Shown: positions 26,671 to 35,406 of the stretch, in pieces | Position numbering within the stretch: the first letter of the stretch is position 1 | Layout of the letters: each line of letters opens with the position of its first letter | Assembly (NCBI RefSeq): GCF_003148775.1 | Contig: NZ_QGGW01000001.1 | Coordinates: forward strand, 496,001 to 560,000 | DNA: 64,000 nucleotides | From: Roseicyclus mahoneyensis | GTDB taxonomy: Bacteria > Pseudomonadota > Alphaproteobacteria > Rhodobacterales > Rhodobacteraceae | Direction: 5' to 3' | The notes under the pieces: generated by a model | Told to the model about the DNA's origin: nothing | What the model saw: only the letters and a program-made list of their open reading frames with translations | Databases searched by the model: none | Program-made: the position numbers and the translations under genes

Positions 26671-28836
26671 TCAGCCGAAATGCCCGGCAAAGGCCCCGCG
26701 CCAAATCGCCGACAGCTCGGCCAGTGGGGCCTCCGAGGGGCCGAGGCGGATGGCGTCGCCGCCGACCTTGCCCACGCTGGTCAGGCTCACCCCTGCCTGA
26801 CCGGCGGCCACCATCAGCGCCTCGGCCTTGTCGTAGCTGGTGGCGATCAGGTAACGGCCCTGATCCTCGCCGAAAAGCGTCCCGGTCTCGCCCGCGTCCA
26901 GCGTCACGCCGACATCGCCCGCCACCGCGATCTCGAAGGCGGCCAGAGCCAGCCCGCCGTCGCTCAGATCGGTGCAGGCCCCGATCCAGTGCCGGTTGGC
27001 CAGGATGAATTCGCCATGGCGGCGCTCGGCCTCAAGATCGACGGGGGGCGCGTCGCCGTCCTCGCGGTTGAAGACCTCGGCCAGAAGGGCGGATTGACCC
27101 AGATGGCCGCGCGTCTCTCCGACCAGCAGGAGCACATGGCCATCGCGCGCGGTGCCCGCGATCAGATCGTCGAGCGAGGACAAGAGCCCGACCGCCCCGA
27201 TGGTGGGCGTGGGCAGGATGGCCTGCCCGTCGGTCTCGTTGTAGAGGCTCACATTGCCCGAGACGATCGGCATGCCAAGCGCCGTGCAGGCTGCGCCGAT
27301 GCCTTTGATCGCGCCCACGAACTGGCCCATGATCTCGGGCTTTTCGGGATTGCCGAAATTGAGGTTGTCGGTTGTGGCCAGCGGTGTCGCGCCCACGGCG
27401 ATCAGATTGCGATAGGCCTCGGCCACCGCCTGCTTGCCACCCTCAAAGGGGTTCGCCTTGACGTAGCGCGGTGTGACGTCCGAGGTGAAGGCCAGCGCCT
27501 TGTCCGTGCCATGCACCCGCACCACGCCGGCGCCAAGGCCTGGGGCCACGACCGTGTCGGCCATGACCATGTGGTCATATTGCTCGTAGACCCAGGCGCG
27601 CGAGCAATAGTTGGGCGAGGCGATCAGCGCGCGCAGCGCGTCGATCGGATCGACCTGCGCGACCGGCTCCAGCGGCGCGGGGGCGGGCGTTTCCACCCAA
27701 GGCCGGTCGTATTCGGGGGCGGATGAGGAAAGTTTGGACAAGGGCAGGTCAGCCATCACGGCATTGCCATGCACGATCAGGAACCGGTCCTCGGGGATGG
27801 TCTCGCCCACAATGGCGAAATCGAGGTCCCATTTTTCAAAGATCGCGCGGGCCTCGGCCTCCATCGACGGCTTGAGGACCATCAGCATGCGCTCTTGCGA
27901 TTCGCTCAGCATCATCTCGTAGGCGGTCATGCCGGTTTCGCGCTGGGGCACATGGTCAAGCGTGAGCTTGATGCCCAAGCCGCCCTTGTCGCCCATCTCG
28001 ACCGCCGAACAGGTCAGACCGGCGGCCCCCATGTCCTGGATCGAGATGACGGCGCCCGATGCCATCAGCTCCAGACAGGCCTCGAGCAGGCGCTTTTCGG
28101 TGAAGGGGTCGCCGACCTGCACGGTCGGGCGCTTTTCCTCGATCGTGTCGTCAAACTCGGCCGAGGCCATGGTGGCCCCGCCCACACCGTCGCGCCCCGT
28201 CTTGGCACCCAGATAGACGACCGGCATGCCGACGCCCGAGGCGGCGGAGTAGAAGATCGCATCTGCATCGGCCAGACCGGCGGCAAAGGCGTTCACAAGG
28301 CAGTTGCCGTTGTAGGCGCGGTGAAACCGGACCTCGCCGCCGACATTGGGCACGCCAAAGCAATTGCCGTAGCCGCCCACGCCCTCGACCACGCCATGGA
28401 CCAGCTGGCGCGTCTTGGGATGGTCCTTTTCGCCAAAGCTCAGCGCGTTCATCGCCGCGATGGGGCGCGCGCCCATGGTGAAGACATCGCGCAGAATGCC
28501 GCCCACGCCGGTAGCAGCACCTTGATAGGGTTCGATGTAGGAGGGGTGGTTGTGGCTTTCCATCTTGAAGACCACGGCTTGACCATCGCCGATATCGACC
28601 ACGCCCGCATTCTCGCCCGGGCCGCAGATTACCTGCGGGCCGGTGGTCGGCAGGGTGCGGAGCCATTTCTTGGAGGATTTGTAGGAACAATGCTCGTTCC
28701 ACATGGCCGAGAAAATGCCAAGCTCGGTGAAACTCGGTGCGCGCCCGATGATCTCCAGGATGCGGTCATACTCGTCGGGCTTCAGCCCGTGGGCGGCGAT
28801 CAGCTCGGGCGTGATGGCTGGCTCGGTCATGGTCAT
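26671..28836 (-). CDS. purL: Phosphoribosylformylglycinamidine synthase, large subunit (PurL)
   Basis: The 721-residue ATP-dependent enzyme converts FGAR to FGAM in purine synthesis, with glutamine ammonia from PurQ and PurS. It is of the short, three-subunit type. Motifs include [15 protein letters not shown] near residue 50, [32 protein letters not shown] with the nucleotide-binding histidines, and the second-half repeat [13 protein letters not shown]. PurS and PurQ genes lie outside the window. Start at 28836 or the second ATG at 28830; a G-rich site precedes both. A longer open frame upstream is not supported. Confidence 0.97.
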   Translation of the reverse strand: MTMTEPAITPELIAAHGLKPDEYDRILEIIGRAPSFTELGIFSAMWNEHCSYKSSKKWLRTLPTTGPQVICGPGENAGVVDIGDGQAVVFKMESHNHPSYIEPYQGAATGVGGILRDVFTMGARPIAAMNALSFGEKDHPKTRQLVHGVVEGVGGYGNCFGVPNVGGEVRFHRAYNGNCLVNAFAAGLADADAIFYSAASGVGMPVVYLGAKTGRDGVGGATMASAEFDDTIEEKRPTVQVGDPFTEKRLLEACLELMASGAVISIQDMGAAGLTCSAVEMGDKGGLGIKLTLDHVPQRETGMTAYEMMLSESQERMLMVLKPSMEAEARAIFEKWDLDFAIVGETIPEDRFLIVHGNAVMADLPLSKLSSSAPEYDRPWVETPAPAPLEPVAQVDPIDALRALIASPNYCSRAWVYEQYDHMVMADTVVAPGLGAGVVRVHGTDKALAFTSDVTPRYVKANPFEGGKQAVAEAYRNLIAVGATPLATTDNLNFGNPEKPEIMGQFVGAIKGIGAACTALGMPIVSGNVSLYNETDGQAILPTPTIGAVGLLSSLDDLIAGTARDGHVLLLVGETRGHLGQSALLAEVFNREDGDAPPVDLEAERRHGEFILANRHWIGACTDLSDGGLALAAFEIAVAGDVGVTLDAGETGTLFGEDQGRYLIATSYDKAEALMVAAGQAGVSLTSVGKVGGDAIRLGPSEAPLAELSAIWRGAFAGHFG

Positions 28837-28897
28837 GTCCCCCGTTTTGCGGCTGTTTACGTCACGTGCAAGGCCGGGGGAAGGGGGGCGCGTGCCC

Positions 28898-29374
28898 TCA
28901 AAGCGCGCGGCGGAAGGTGAGCGAGGTGGGCCGGTCGTAGCCTTCATGCGCGGTGGCAGCCGTCTGGACAAAGCCCATCGCGCCAAAGGCTGCGTGGTTC
29001 TCGACCAGTTCGATGCGCGATTGCAGCTCCAGCGCGGACAGGCCAAGCGCGCCGGCCCGTGTCGCCGCCGCCTCGACCAGCGCGCGGGCATGGCCGCGTC
29101 CACGCTGCGGCGCAGCAACGGCAAGCTTGCCGATGTAGTAGGCGTCAGGCCGGGCCGCGCCGAACAGGCAGGCTATCGGGCCGCCCGCATTGCGGACCAC
29201 GAACAGATCCTCGGTCCTTGATTTCTGGCGAAGGCCGGACACCGACAGGCGCGTCAGCGAGGAGGGCGGATCGATCCGCCCCTCCATATAGGCGAATGAC
29301 GTGGACAATAGCTGGTGAAGGGGTTCGAAATCGACAAAATCGATGGGGTTTGTTTCGACAAGTGAAACAGTCAA
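28898..29374 (-). CDS. GNAT-family N-acetyltransferase
   Basis: The 158-residue protein has the GNAT fold. The acetyl-CoA binding motif A is [21 protein letters not shown] near residue 90, with the expected QxxGxG pattern as QRGRGH, and motif B is [14 protein letters not shown] near residue 130. Substrate is unknown. No ATG is present at the 5' end. I chose the TTG at 29374 because AAAGGG lies six bases upstream; another TTG at 29401 lies inside a terminator and has no ribosome site. Confidence 0.75.
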   Translation of the reverse strand: MTVSLVETNPIDFVDFEPLHQLLSTSFAYMEGRIDPPSSLTRLSVSGLRQKSRTEDLFVVRNAGGPIACLFGAARPDAYYIGKLAVAAPQRGRGHARALVEAAATRAGALGLSALELQSRIELVENHAAFGAMGFVQTAATAHEGYDRPTSLTFRRAL

Positions 29375-29399
29375 CGCGCGCGACCCTTTGCCTGTGAGC

Positions 29400-29427
29400 A
29401 AAAAAAAGGCCGAGACGAATCTCGGCC
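29400..29427 (-). terminator. Rho-independent terminator of the small RNA
   Basis: On the minus strand GGCCGAGA and TCTCGGCC form an 8-bp stem around a 4-base loop, followed by eight T residues. It is the clearest intrinsic terminator in the window. It ends the small RNA and may isolate the LysR gene from the downstream acetyltransferase. Confidence 0.9.
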
Positions 29428-29475
29428 GAAGTCCAACAGGGAGGTAATGAAACGGCGATTGCTCGCTGATGTTCC
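29400..29475 (-). ncRNA. Candidate suhB/MmgR (alpha-r8) family small RNA
   Basis: On the minus strand a transcript of about 75 bases can be drawn. It contains the unpaired anti-ribosome-site motif TTACCTCCCTGTTGGACTT and ends in a strong terminator hairpin with eight U residues. This order (CCUCCCUGUUG-type loop, ACUUCG, terminator) matches what I recall of the alphaproteobacterial suhB/MmgR family; in Sinorhizobium MmgR is linked to carbon storage control. A promoter with 17-base spacing lies just upstream. Family membership is by eye only. Confidence 0.65.
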
Positions 29476-29484
29476 ATTGCCGCT

Positions 29485-29513
29485 GAAATAAGCGGCAGTC
29501 CTTGGCCGTTCAA
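29485..29513 (-). promoter_or_regulatory. Putative sigma-70 type promoter of the small RNA
   Basis: On the minus strand TTGAAC (29513-29508) and TATTTC (29490-29485) are separated by 17 bases. Transcription would start near 29477-29475, which fits the predicted 5' end of the small RNA. Confidence 0.5.
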
Positions 29514-29603
29514 GGCAAAACCCGCCGCGCTGCCGCAATGCGGCTATGTCTGTGGCGCATAACACACAGACACGGGCAGGTTTGGTCCGGGCTGGTGCAA
29601 GGG

Positions 29604-30518
29604 TCAGATCACCGGTTCGGCGTCGCTGTCGCGTTGCCTGCGGCGATAGGCGATGACCTCTTCGCTGACGAAATCGCGGAACACCTCGACCCGCTTGGAT
29701 TGCCGCAACTCCTCGGGATAGGCGAGGAATACCGGCACTTCCGCCGATTGCACATTGGGCAGGACGCGCACGAGATCGGGAAAATCCTGCGTCAGATAAT
29801 CGGGCAGAACGCCGATGCCCAGATCGTGGATCACCGCCTGCAGCACACCGAAGTAATTGTTCACCGTCAGACGCGAGCCGATGGTATGAGCCATGAGTTC
29901 GCGCACAAGGATCGCGCCCGCGCTGACCTGCGCCGAGGTTGCGTTCTGGCTGATCAGGCGATGTGTGCCGAAATCCTCGAGGGTCAGGGGCATGCCATGG
30001 AGCGCCAGATAGCGCGGCGTGGCGTAGAGGCGCATGTTGATGGTCATCAGTCGGCGGCGGATCAGGTCGGCTTGGCTGGGTTCCTTCATGCGGATGGCAA
30101 CATCGGCCTCGCGCATGGGCAGGTCGAGCAGTCGTTCCTCCAGCATCAGGTCGATCTTGAGGTCGGGGTATTTTTCGTAAAGCGCGGGCAGGCGCGGCGC
30201 GAGCCAGAGCGAGCCGAAGCCGATGGTGGTCGTCACCCGCAATTCGCCAAACACCTCCTCCTCGCTGTCGCGGATGCGGGCGGCGGCGGCGTCGAGCCTT
30301 TTTGACATGTGTTTGGTCGCGTCGAACAGCAATTCGCCCTGTTCGGTCAGGATCAACCCGCGCGCATGGCGGTGGAAGAGTGTCGTGTTCAAGCCTTCCT
30401 CGAGTGCGCGGATCTGGCGGCTGACGGCCGATTGCGATAGGTGCAGCGTGTCGCCTGCGTGGGTCAGGCTGCCCGCGTCGGCCACCGCGTGAAAGATGCG
30501 CAGCTTGTCCCAGTCCAT
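29604..30518 (-). CDS. LysR-family transcriptional regulator
   Basis: The 304-residue protein starts with a winged helix (MDWDKLRIFHAVADAGSLTH, then LHLSQSAVSRQIRALEEGL) and continues with a LysR substrate-binding domain (about residues 95-290). The second of two adjacent ATGs (30518) is preferred because GGAGG lies five bases upstream of it. The gene is divergent from the indolepyruvate oxidoreductase gene, so it probably regulates that gene; the palindrome in the facing promoter is a candidate site. Confidence 0.92.
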   Translation of the reverse strand: MDWDKLRIFHAVADAGSLTHAGDTLHLSQSAVSRQIRALEEGLNTTLFHRHARGLILTEQGELLFDATKHMSKRLDAAAARIRDSEEEVFGELRVTTTIGFGSLWLAPRLPALYEKYPDLKIDLMLEERLLDLPMREADVAIRMKEPSQADLIRRRLMTINMRLYATPRYLALHGMPLTLEDFGTHRLISQNATSAQVSAGAILVRELMAHTIGSRLTVNNYFGVLQAVIHDLGIGVLPDYLTQDFPDLVRVLPNVQSAEVPVFLAYPEELRQSKRVEVFRDFVSEEVIAYRRRQRDSDAEPVI

Positions 30519-30632
30519 CATGGCCTCCGTTACCTTGCGCGCATCTAGGCGTTCCCCAAAGCGCTTGCAAAGAGGGTTATCATGTTTTTCCAAAGGTTTC
30601 TTTACCAAGGCGCATCGGTGCCCGAAAATCCG

Positions 30633-30661
30633 TCGACAGGTCAACAATAATGACCTATACT
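30633..30661 (+). promoter_or_regulatory. Promoter of the indolepyruvate oxidoreductase gene with a palindrome in its spacer
   Basis: TCGACA (30633-30638) and TATACT (30656-30661) are each 5 of 6 matches to sigma-70 consensus and stand 17 bases apart. The spacer is itself an inverted repeat, GGTCA-N7-TGACC (30639-30655). A bound regulator would block RNA polymerase. Transcription would start near 30668, 38 bases before the chosen ATG. Confidence 0.65.
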
Positions 30662-30705
30662 TCATCGCAGATACAACGACCACGGCCAGCACGGGAGGGT
30701 CCGCC

Positions 30706-33700
30706 ATGGGGTTGCAGCAGGTGTCGCTCGACGACCGCTTTGATCTTTCCAAATCGCCGGTTCTGTTGAACGGAACGCAAGCTCTCGTGCGGCTTATGCT
30801 GATGCAAAAGGCCCGCGACCGGGCGGCGGGGCTGAACACCGCGGGGCTGGTAACGGGCTATCGCGGGTCGCCGCTGGGGGCTGTCGACATGCAGATGGCG
30901 CGGGCCAAGAGGCATCTGGAAGCGGCCGATGTCCTGTTCCAGCCCGGTCTGAACGAGGATCTGGCCGCGACCGCCCTTTGGGGGAGCCAGCAGGCGGAAC
31001 TGCGCGGTGAGGGGCGGTTCGATGGCGTCTTTGGCCTGTGGTATGGCAAGGGCCCCGGCGTGGACCGCTCGGGCGACGTGATGCGGCATGTCAACATGGC
31101 GGGCACGTCGCGCCATGGCGGTGTGCTGATGGCGATGGGCGATGACCATACGGGCGAAAGCTCGACCGTCTGCCACCAGTCCGACTGGGCGCTGGTCGAT
31201 GCCCATATGCCTGTCATCAGCCCCGCAGGTGTGCAGGAAATCCTCGATTACGGCCTCTATGGCTATGCGCTCAGCCGGTTTGCGGGGGTCTGGGTCGGGC
31301 TCAAAACGATGAAGGACACGGTCGAGGCCACGGCGGTCGTCGATGGCAAGCCAGACCGCATGACCTTTGTCACCCCGGATTTCCCGATGCCCGAGGGCGG
31401 ATTGAACATCCGTCTTGGCGATCACTGGATCCCGCAAGAGGAACGGCTGGTGGAGCACAAGCGCTTTGCCGCCGAAGCCTTTTCGCGCGCCAACGGCATG
31501 GACCGCCGGGTGTATGGAAAGCCCGGTGCCAAGATCGGTTTCGTGGCTGCGGGCAAGAACTGGCTTGACCTCATGTCGGCGATGGCGACGCTGGGGATCG
31601 ACGCGCTTGAGGCCGAGCGGTTGGGGCTGACCACCTACAAGATCGGCCAGACATGGCCGCTCGACATGAAAAGCTTCGCCGACTGGGCCGAGGGGCTAGA
31701 GCTGATCGTGGTGGTCGAGGAAAAGCGCAAGCTGATCGAGGTGCAGGTCAAGGAAGCGATATTCGACGACCGGCGTGGGCGGCGTGTCTATGGCTACCGC
31801 AAGGGCACGGAGGTGCTGTTCCCGGCGCATTTCGCGCTCGACCCCAGCGATATCGCGCTGAAACTGGGCCGCATCCTGATCGAGGAGGGGCGGGGCACCG
31901 ACCGCATCCGCGCAGGCATCGCCGCCGTGGAAGAGGCCGCACGCGCGGGCAACACGCCCGATCTGGCGGCGCGGACGCCGTGGTTCTGTTCGGGCTGCCC
32001 CCACAATACATCGACCAAGCTGCCGGACGGCGCGCGGGGCGGGGCGGGGATAGGCTGCCATTTCATGGTCAAATGGATGGACCGCAACACCGAGGCCTTC
32101 ACCCATATGGGCGGCGAAGGGGCCAACTGGATCGGCGAGGCGCCGTTTTCCACCCGCAAGCACATCTTCCAGAACATCGGCGAGGGCACCTATAACCACT
32201 CGGGTATCCTTGCGATCCGGGCTGCGGTCGCGGCCAAGGCCTGCATCACCTACAAGATCTTGTTCAACGATGCCGTCGCCATGACGGGCGGGCAGCACAA
32301 TGAGGGCGATCTGGACCCGGCGCGGATCGCGCGCGAGGTGCAGGCGATGGGGGTGAGCCACATCGCGCTTGTCTATGATCCCAAAGAGGAAATCGACTGG
32401 TCCGCATATCCGGCCGGGCTGGAAAAGCACCCGCGCGACGATCTGATGGCGGTTCAGGAGAAGTTTCAGGACATCGAGGGCGTGTCGGCGATCATCTATG
32501 TCCAGACCTGTGCTGCGGAAAAGCGTCGACGCCGCAAGCGCGGCACCTTCCCCGATCCCGATCGGCGCGTCTTCATCAACACCGATGTCTGCGAGGGCTG
32601 CGGCGATTGCGGGGTGCAGTCGAATTGCGTGTCCATCGTGCCGGTGGAGACGGAACTGGGGCGCAAGCGCGCCATAGACCAATCATCTTGCAACAAGGAT
32701 TTCAGCTGTCTCAAGGGGTTTTGTCCCAGTTTCGTAACGCTGGAGGGCGCAAGGATCCGCAAGCAGGCGACAGCGGCGGTCGATGTCTCGGGCTTGCCCG
32801 ATCCGGCCCTGCCTGCCATCCAAGGCACCCATAACGTGCTGGTCACGGGCGTCGGCGGGACCGGCGTCGTGACCATCGGCGCGGTCATGGCGCAAGCCGC
32901 CCAGATCGACGGCAAGGGCGTGGGCATGATCGAGATGGCGGGGCTGGCGCAAAAGGGCGGGGCCGTCTGGATCCACCTGCGGCTGGCCGAGCGCCCCGAG
33001 GATATCAGCGCCATCCGCGTTGGCTTGGGCGAGGCGCATGCGGTGATCGGCGGCGATCTGGTGGTGACGGGCGGGGCCAAGACGCTGGGGCTGATGCGCA
33101 CGGGCGTGACCGGGGCGGCGGTCAATGCCCATGAGATCATCACCGGCGAATTCACACGCAACACGGAATTCCGTATTCCCGGCAATGATTTGCAGATCGC
33201 GCTTCAGGCAAGACTTCAAGATCGCCTTCGGCTCTTCGATGCATCGGAACTGGCGCGAATATTGTTGGGGGATTCGATCTATTCCAACATGATGGTCTTT
33301 GGCGCGGCCTGGCAGATGGGCCTGATCCCGCTGAGCCATGACGCGATCTCGCAGGCCATTGTGCTGAACGGGGCGGCGGTAGAGCGCAACGCGCAGGCCT
33401 TCGAGATGGGGCGTTGGGCGGCGTTGAACCCGGAGGCGGCAGGGCGGCTGGTCTTGGCGGAGGTCGTGGACAAGCCCAAGTCGCTGCACGAAAAGATCGC
33501 CTTCCGCGAAGCCCACCTTGTCGCCTATCAGGGGCCGCGATTGGCGCGTCGCTACCGCAAGCTTGTCGATGGCATCAAGGACCCCCGGCTGCAAGAGGCC
33601 GTCGCCACAGGTTACCACAAGCTGTTGGCCTACAAGGATGAATTCGAGGTTGCCCGTCTGCACCTTGCGACCGAGGCCAAGGCGCGCGCGACATTCGAGG

Positions 33701-34110
33701 GGGATTTCAAGATGACATTCCATCTTGCCCCGCCGCTTTTGTCCGGGCGTGACGGCGCGGGGCGGCCCCGCAAACGCGCATTCGGTCCTTGGGTGATGCG
33801 CCTCTATCCTCTGTTGGCCCGGCTCAAGCCCTTGCGCGGGACGGCCCTGAACCCTTTTGGCCATACGGCCGAGCGAAAGATGGAGCATGCGCTGATCCGG
33901 CAGTTCGAGGCCGATATGGCTCAATGGCTGCCCAAGGCCGGGCAGGTCGATGCCGATGCGCTGCTGGCGCTGGCGGAACTGCCGCTGTCCATTCGCGGCT
34001 TTGGCCCGGTGAAGGAGGCCAATGCGGCCAAGGCTGCGGCGCGGCGCGAAGAGATACTGACGCGGTTGCGCGCGGGGCCCGACGTCCTGGCACAGGCGGC
34101 GGCGGAATAG
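30706..34110 (+). CDS. Indolepyruvate ferredoxin oxidoreductase, IorA-IorB fusion
   Basis: The 1134-residue cytoplasmic enzyme decarboxylates aryl-2-oxo acids such as indolepyruvate to acyl-CoA with reduction of ferredoxin. The N-terminal 400 residues match the IorA pyrimidine and CoA domains, CSGCPHNTSTK near residue 427 and the GGEGANWIG segment start the TPP-binding part, CEGCGDC near residue 628 and CNKDFSCLKGFC near residue 662 are Fe-S ligands, and the gamma (IorB) domain begins with TGVGGTGVVTIG near residue 712. Fused forms are usual in Proteobacteria. The ATG at 30706 follows a strong gggaggg site; an upstream in-frame extension crosses the promoter. It probably serves aromatic amino acid catabolism. 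Confidence 0.93.
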   Translation: MGLQQVSLDDRFDLSKSPVLLNGTQALVRLMLMQKARDRAAGLNTAGLVTGYRGSPLGAVDMQMARAKRHLEAADVLFQPGLNEDLAATALWGSQQAELRGEGRFDGVFGLWYGKGPGVDRSGDVMRHVNMAGTSRHGGVLMAMGDDHTGESSTVCHQSDWALVDAHMPVISPAGVQEILDYGLYGYALSRFAGVWVGLKTMKDTVEATAVVDGKPDRMTFVTPDFPMPEGGLNIRLGDHWIPQEERLVEHKRFAAEAFSRANGMDRRVYGKPGAKIGFVAAGKNWLDLMSAMATLGIDALEAERLGLTTYKIGQTWPLDMKSFADWAEGLELIVVVEEKRKLIEVQVKEAIFDDRRGRRVYGYRKGTEVLFPAHFALDPSDIALKLGRILIEEGRGTDRIRAGIAAVEEAARAGNTPDLAARTPWFCSGCPHNTSTKLPDGARGGAGIGCHFMVKWMDRNTEAFTHMGGEGANWIGEAPFSTRKHIFQNIGEGTYNHSGILAIRAAVAAKACITYKILFNDAVAMTGGQHNEGDLDPARIAREVQAMGVSHIALVYDPKEEIDWSAYPAGLEKHPRDDLMAVQEKFQDIEGVSAIIYVQTCAAEKRRRRKRGTFPDPDRRVFINTDVCEGCGDCGVQSNCVSIVPVETELGRKRAIDQSSCNKDFSCLKGFCPSFVTLEGARIRKQATAAVDVSGLPDPALPAIQGTHNVLVTGVGGTGVVTIGAVMAQAAQIDGKGVGMIEMAGLAQKGGAVWIHLRLAERPEDISAIRVGLGEAHAVIGGDLVVTGGAKTLGLMRTGVTGAAVNAHEIITGEFTRNTEFRIPGNDLQIALQARLQDRLRLFDASELARILLGDSIYSNMMVFGAAWQMGLIPLSHDAISQAIVLNGAAVERNAQAFEMGRWAALNPEAAGRLVLAEVVDKPKSLHEKIAFREAHLVAYQGPRLARRYRKLVDGIKDPRLQEAVATGYHKLLAYKDEFEVARLHLATEAKARATFEGDFKMTFHLAPPLLSGRDGAGRPRKRAFGPWVMRLYPLLARLKPLRGTALNPFGHTAERKMEHALIRQFEADMAQWLPKAGQVDADALLALAELPLSIRGFGPVKEANAAKAAARREEILTRLRAGPDVLAQAAAE

Positions 34111-34165
34111 GGGGCTCTGCCCCCGTCGCGGGCCGCGACTCCCCCGGGATATTTTTGAAACGAAG
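34110..34165 (+). repeat. Dispersed GC-rich hairpin repeat, copy C
   Basis: GGGGGCTCTGCCCCC is followed by a second hairpin GTCGCG ggc CGCGAC and then CCCCCGGGATATTTTTGAAAC. The first hairpin and the A/T-rich end match copy A exactly, while the second hairpin has a different sequence but still pairs. It directly follows the oxidoreductase stop. Confidence 0.7.
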
Positions 34166-34172
34166 ACGGCTC

Positions 34173-34187
34173 TTAACGCTTTCTTAG
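34173..34187 (+). promoter_or_regulatory. CtrA-like box upstream of the endolysin gene
   Basis: TTAA (34173-34176), seven bases, then TTAG (34184-34187) matches the CtrA consensus TTAA-N7-TTAA at all but one base. It lies 54 bases before the endolysin ATG, a normal promoter position. CtrA controls lysis genes of gene transfer agents in Rhodobacter. Functional binding is inferred. Confidence 0.5.
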
Positions 34188-34240
34188 CAATGGCGCGCTA
34201 GATCTGGGACATCGAAACCGGAGCAGGGAGGGGCGAACCC

Positions 34241-34852
34241 ATGCTGTCGGTTCGATCCATCGCAGAAGATATCGTGGCGCGTGAAGGCGGCTATGTGAAC
34301 GACCCGGATGACCCCGGCGGGGCGACGAATTTCGGGGTCACGATCCATACGATGCGCGCCTTGGGGCTCGACCTTGACGGCGACGGAGATGTCGATGCGG
34401 GCGATGTGCGCCTGCTGACGCGCGATCAGGCGGTCGACATCTTTGTGCGGCACTATTTCGAGCGGCCCCGGATCGGGATGCTGCCCGAGGCCCTGCAGCC
34501 GTCGGTCTTTGACATGCAGGTCAATGCAGGGGCGAATGCGGTGAGGATCCTGCAGCGACTGCTCAGGGACATGGGGCTTGATATCGCGGTGGACGGGGTG
34601 ATCGGGCCGCAGACCGCGCGCGCGGCCCATGCGGCGCTGGCCTCAGCCCCCGGGCATCTGGTCGATGCCTACGGGATCGCGCGGCGCAACTACTATTACG
34701 CCATCGGCGACCGGCGCCCTGCCAGCCGCAAGTTCGCGCGCCGCCGCGATGGCGGCAAGGGCGGTTGGATCACGCGCGCCGAGACCTTCATCTCGCCCCG
34801 CTTTCACCTGAGCGAGGCGGAGCATCGCGCGCGGGTGGCGACATGGGGCTGA
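34241..34852 (+). CDS. GH108-family endolysin (N-acetylmuramidase) with an EF-hand loop
   Basis: The 203-residue protein has the glycoside hydrolase 108 signature with catalytic E15 (VAREGGYVNDPDDPGGATNFG) and a C-terminal peptidoglycan-binding domain (DGVIGPQTARA near residue 122). It should cut peptidoglycan glycan strands. An insertion at residues 44-55 (DLDGDGDVDAGD) is a perfect EF-hand type calcium loop. There is no signal peptide, so it needs the holin encoded by the next gene, which starts ten bases before this stop. The pair resembles the endolysin-holin genes that release gene transfer agents in Rhodobacter capsulatus. Confidence 0.9.
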   Translation: MLSVRSIAEDIVAREGGYVNDPDDPGGATNFGVTIHTMRALGLDLDGDGDVDAGDVRLLTRDQAVDIFVRHYFERPRIGMLPEALQPSVFDMQVNAGANAVRILQRLLRDMGLDIAVDGVIGPQTARAAHAALASAPGHLVDAYGIARRNYYYAIGDRRPASRKFARRRDGGKGGWITRAETFISPRFHLSEAEHRARVATWG

Positions 34853-35406
34853 TCGGGCGCGCCATCGGGGTGGGGCAGGCGGCAGGCGCCATCGGAGAGG
34901 CGGCGCAGGGTCTGTCGGAGGTGTTTGTCGCCAATGCCACGCGCCAGATGGAGCTGGACGCGGAGATCCACCGCGCCACGATGGAAACGGCCGCGTCCGA
35001 GTTCCAGCATGCGGGCGCGGGCCTGTTCGACCGGGTCATCAACGGGCTGAACCGTCTGCCGCGGCCGATGCTGGCGCTTGGCACGCTGGGACTGTTCGTC
35101 TTTGCGATGGTCGATCCCGCGGCTTTCGCGGCGCGGATGGTCGGCCTGGATGCCGTTCCGGAGCCGCTCTGGTGGCTCTTGGGCGCCATCGTCAGCTTCT
35201 ATTTCGGGGCGCGGGAACTGCATTATGTGCGGCGCGCCCCTGTCGCGCGGGGAGGCGGCTTGCGCGCGCCGTGGCGGCGGGCGGGGGTGCAGCAGGCCCC
35301 CGCCGAGGATCCGGTCGCCCATAATCCCGCCCTGTCGGCCTGGCGGAACGCGGGGGCTCAGGACCCCAGCAGCGCCTTTTTGGAGGCTGCGCCCAGATCC
35401 CAGTAA
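34843..35406 (+). CDS. Holin-family protein
   Basis: The 187-residue protein has an amphipathic N-terminal region (residues 1-65), then two or three hydrophobic segments (about residues 67-90 and 102-122), and a basic, Ala/Pro-rich C-terminal tail. This pattern fits the 3TM-type holin family commonly encoded after GH108 endolysins in Rhodobacterales. The start overlaps the endolysin gene by ten bases. The last 49 bases overlap the convergent M20 peptidase gene, so the C-terminal tail is encoded antisense to that gene. Confidence 0.8.
   Translation: MGLIGRAIGVGQAAGAIGEAAQGLSEVFVANATRQMELDAEIHRATMETAASEFQHAGAGLFDRVINGLNRLPRPMLALGTLGLFVFAMVDPAAFAARMVGLDAVPEPLWWLLGAIVSFYFGARELHYVRRAPVARGGGLRAPWRRAGVQQAPAEDPVAHNPALSAWRNAGAQDPSSAFLEAAPRSQ

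Noticed and set aside
29375-29401. Upstream TTG start for the acetyltransferase
   Set aside because: It would lie in the terminator of the small RNA and has no ribosome site; the TTG at 29374 has AAAGGG at good distance.
29438-29491. A 14-residue plus-strand open frame (MKRRLLADVPLPLK) preceded by a perfect AGGGAGGT ribosome site
   Set aside because: The ribosome-site-like bases are the complement of the CCTCCCT motif of the minus-strand small RNA, so the match is explained by that RNA. No promoter faces this way.
30496-30705. Upstream extension of the indolepyruvate oxidoreductase frame
   Set aside because: The extension crosses the promoter and the LysR start, and a strong ribosome site precedes the ATG at 30706.
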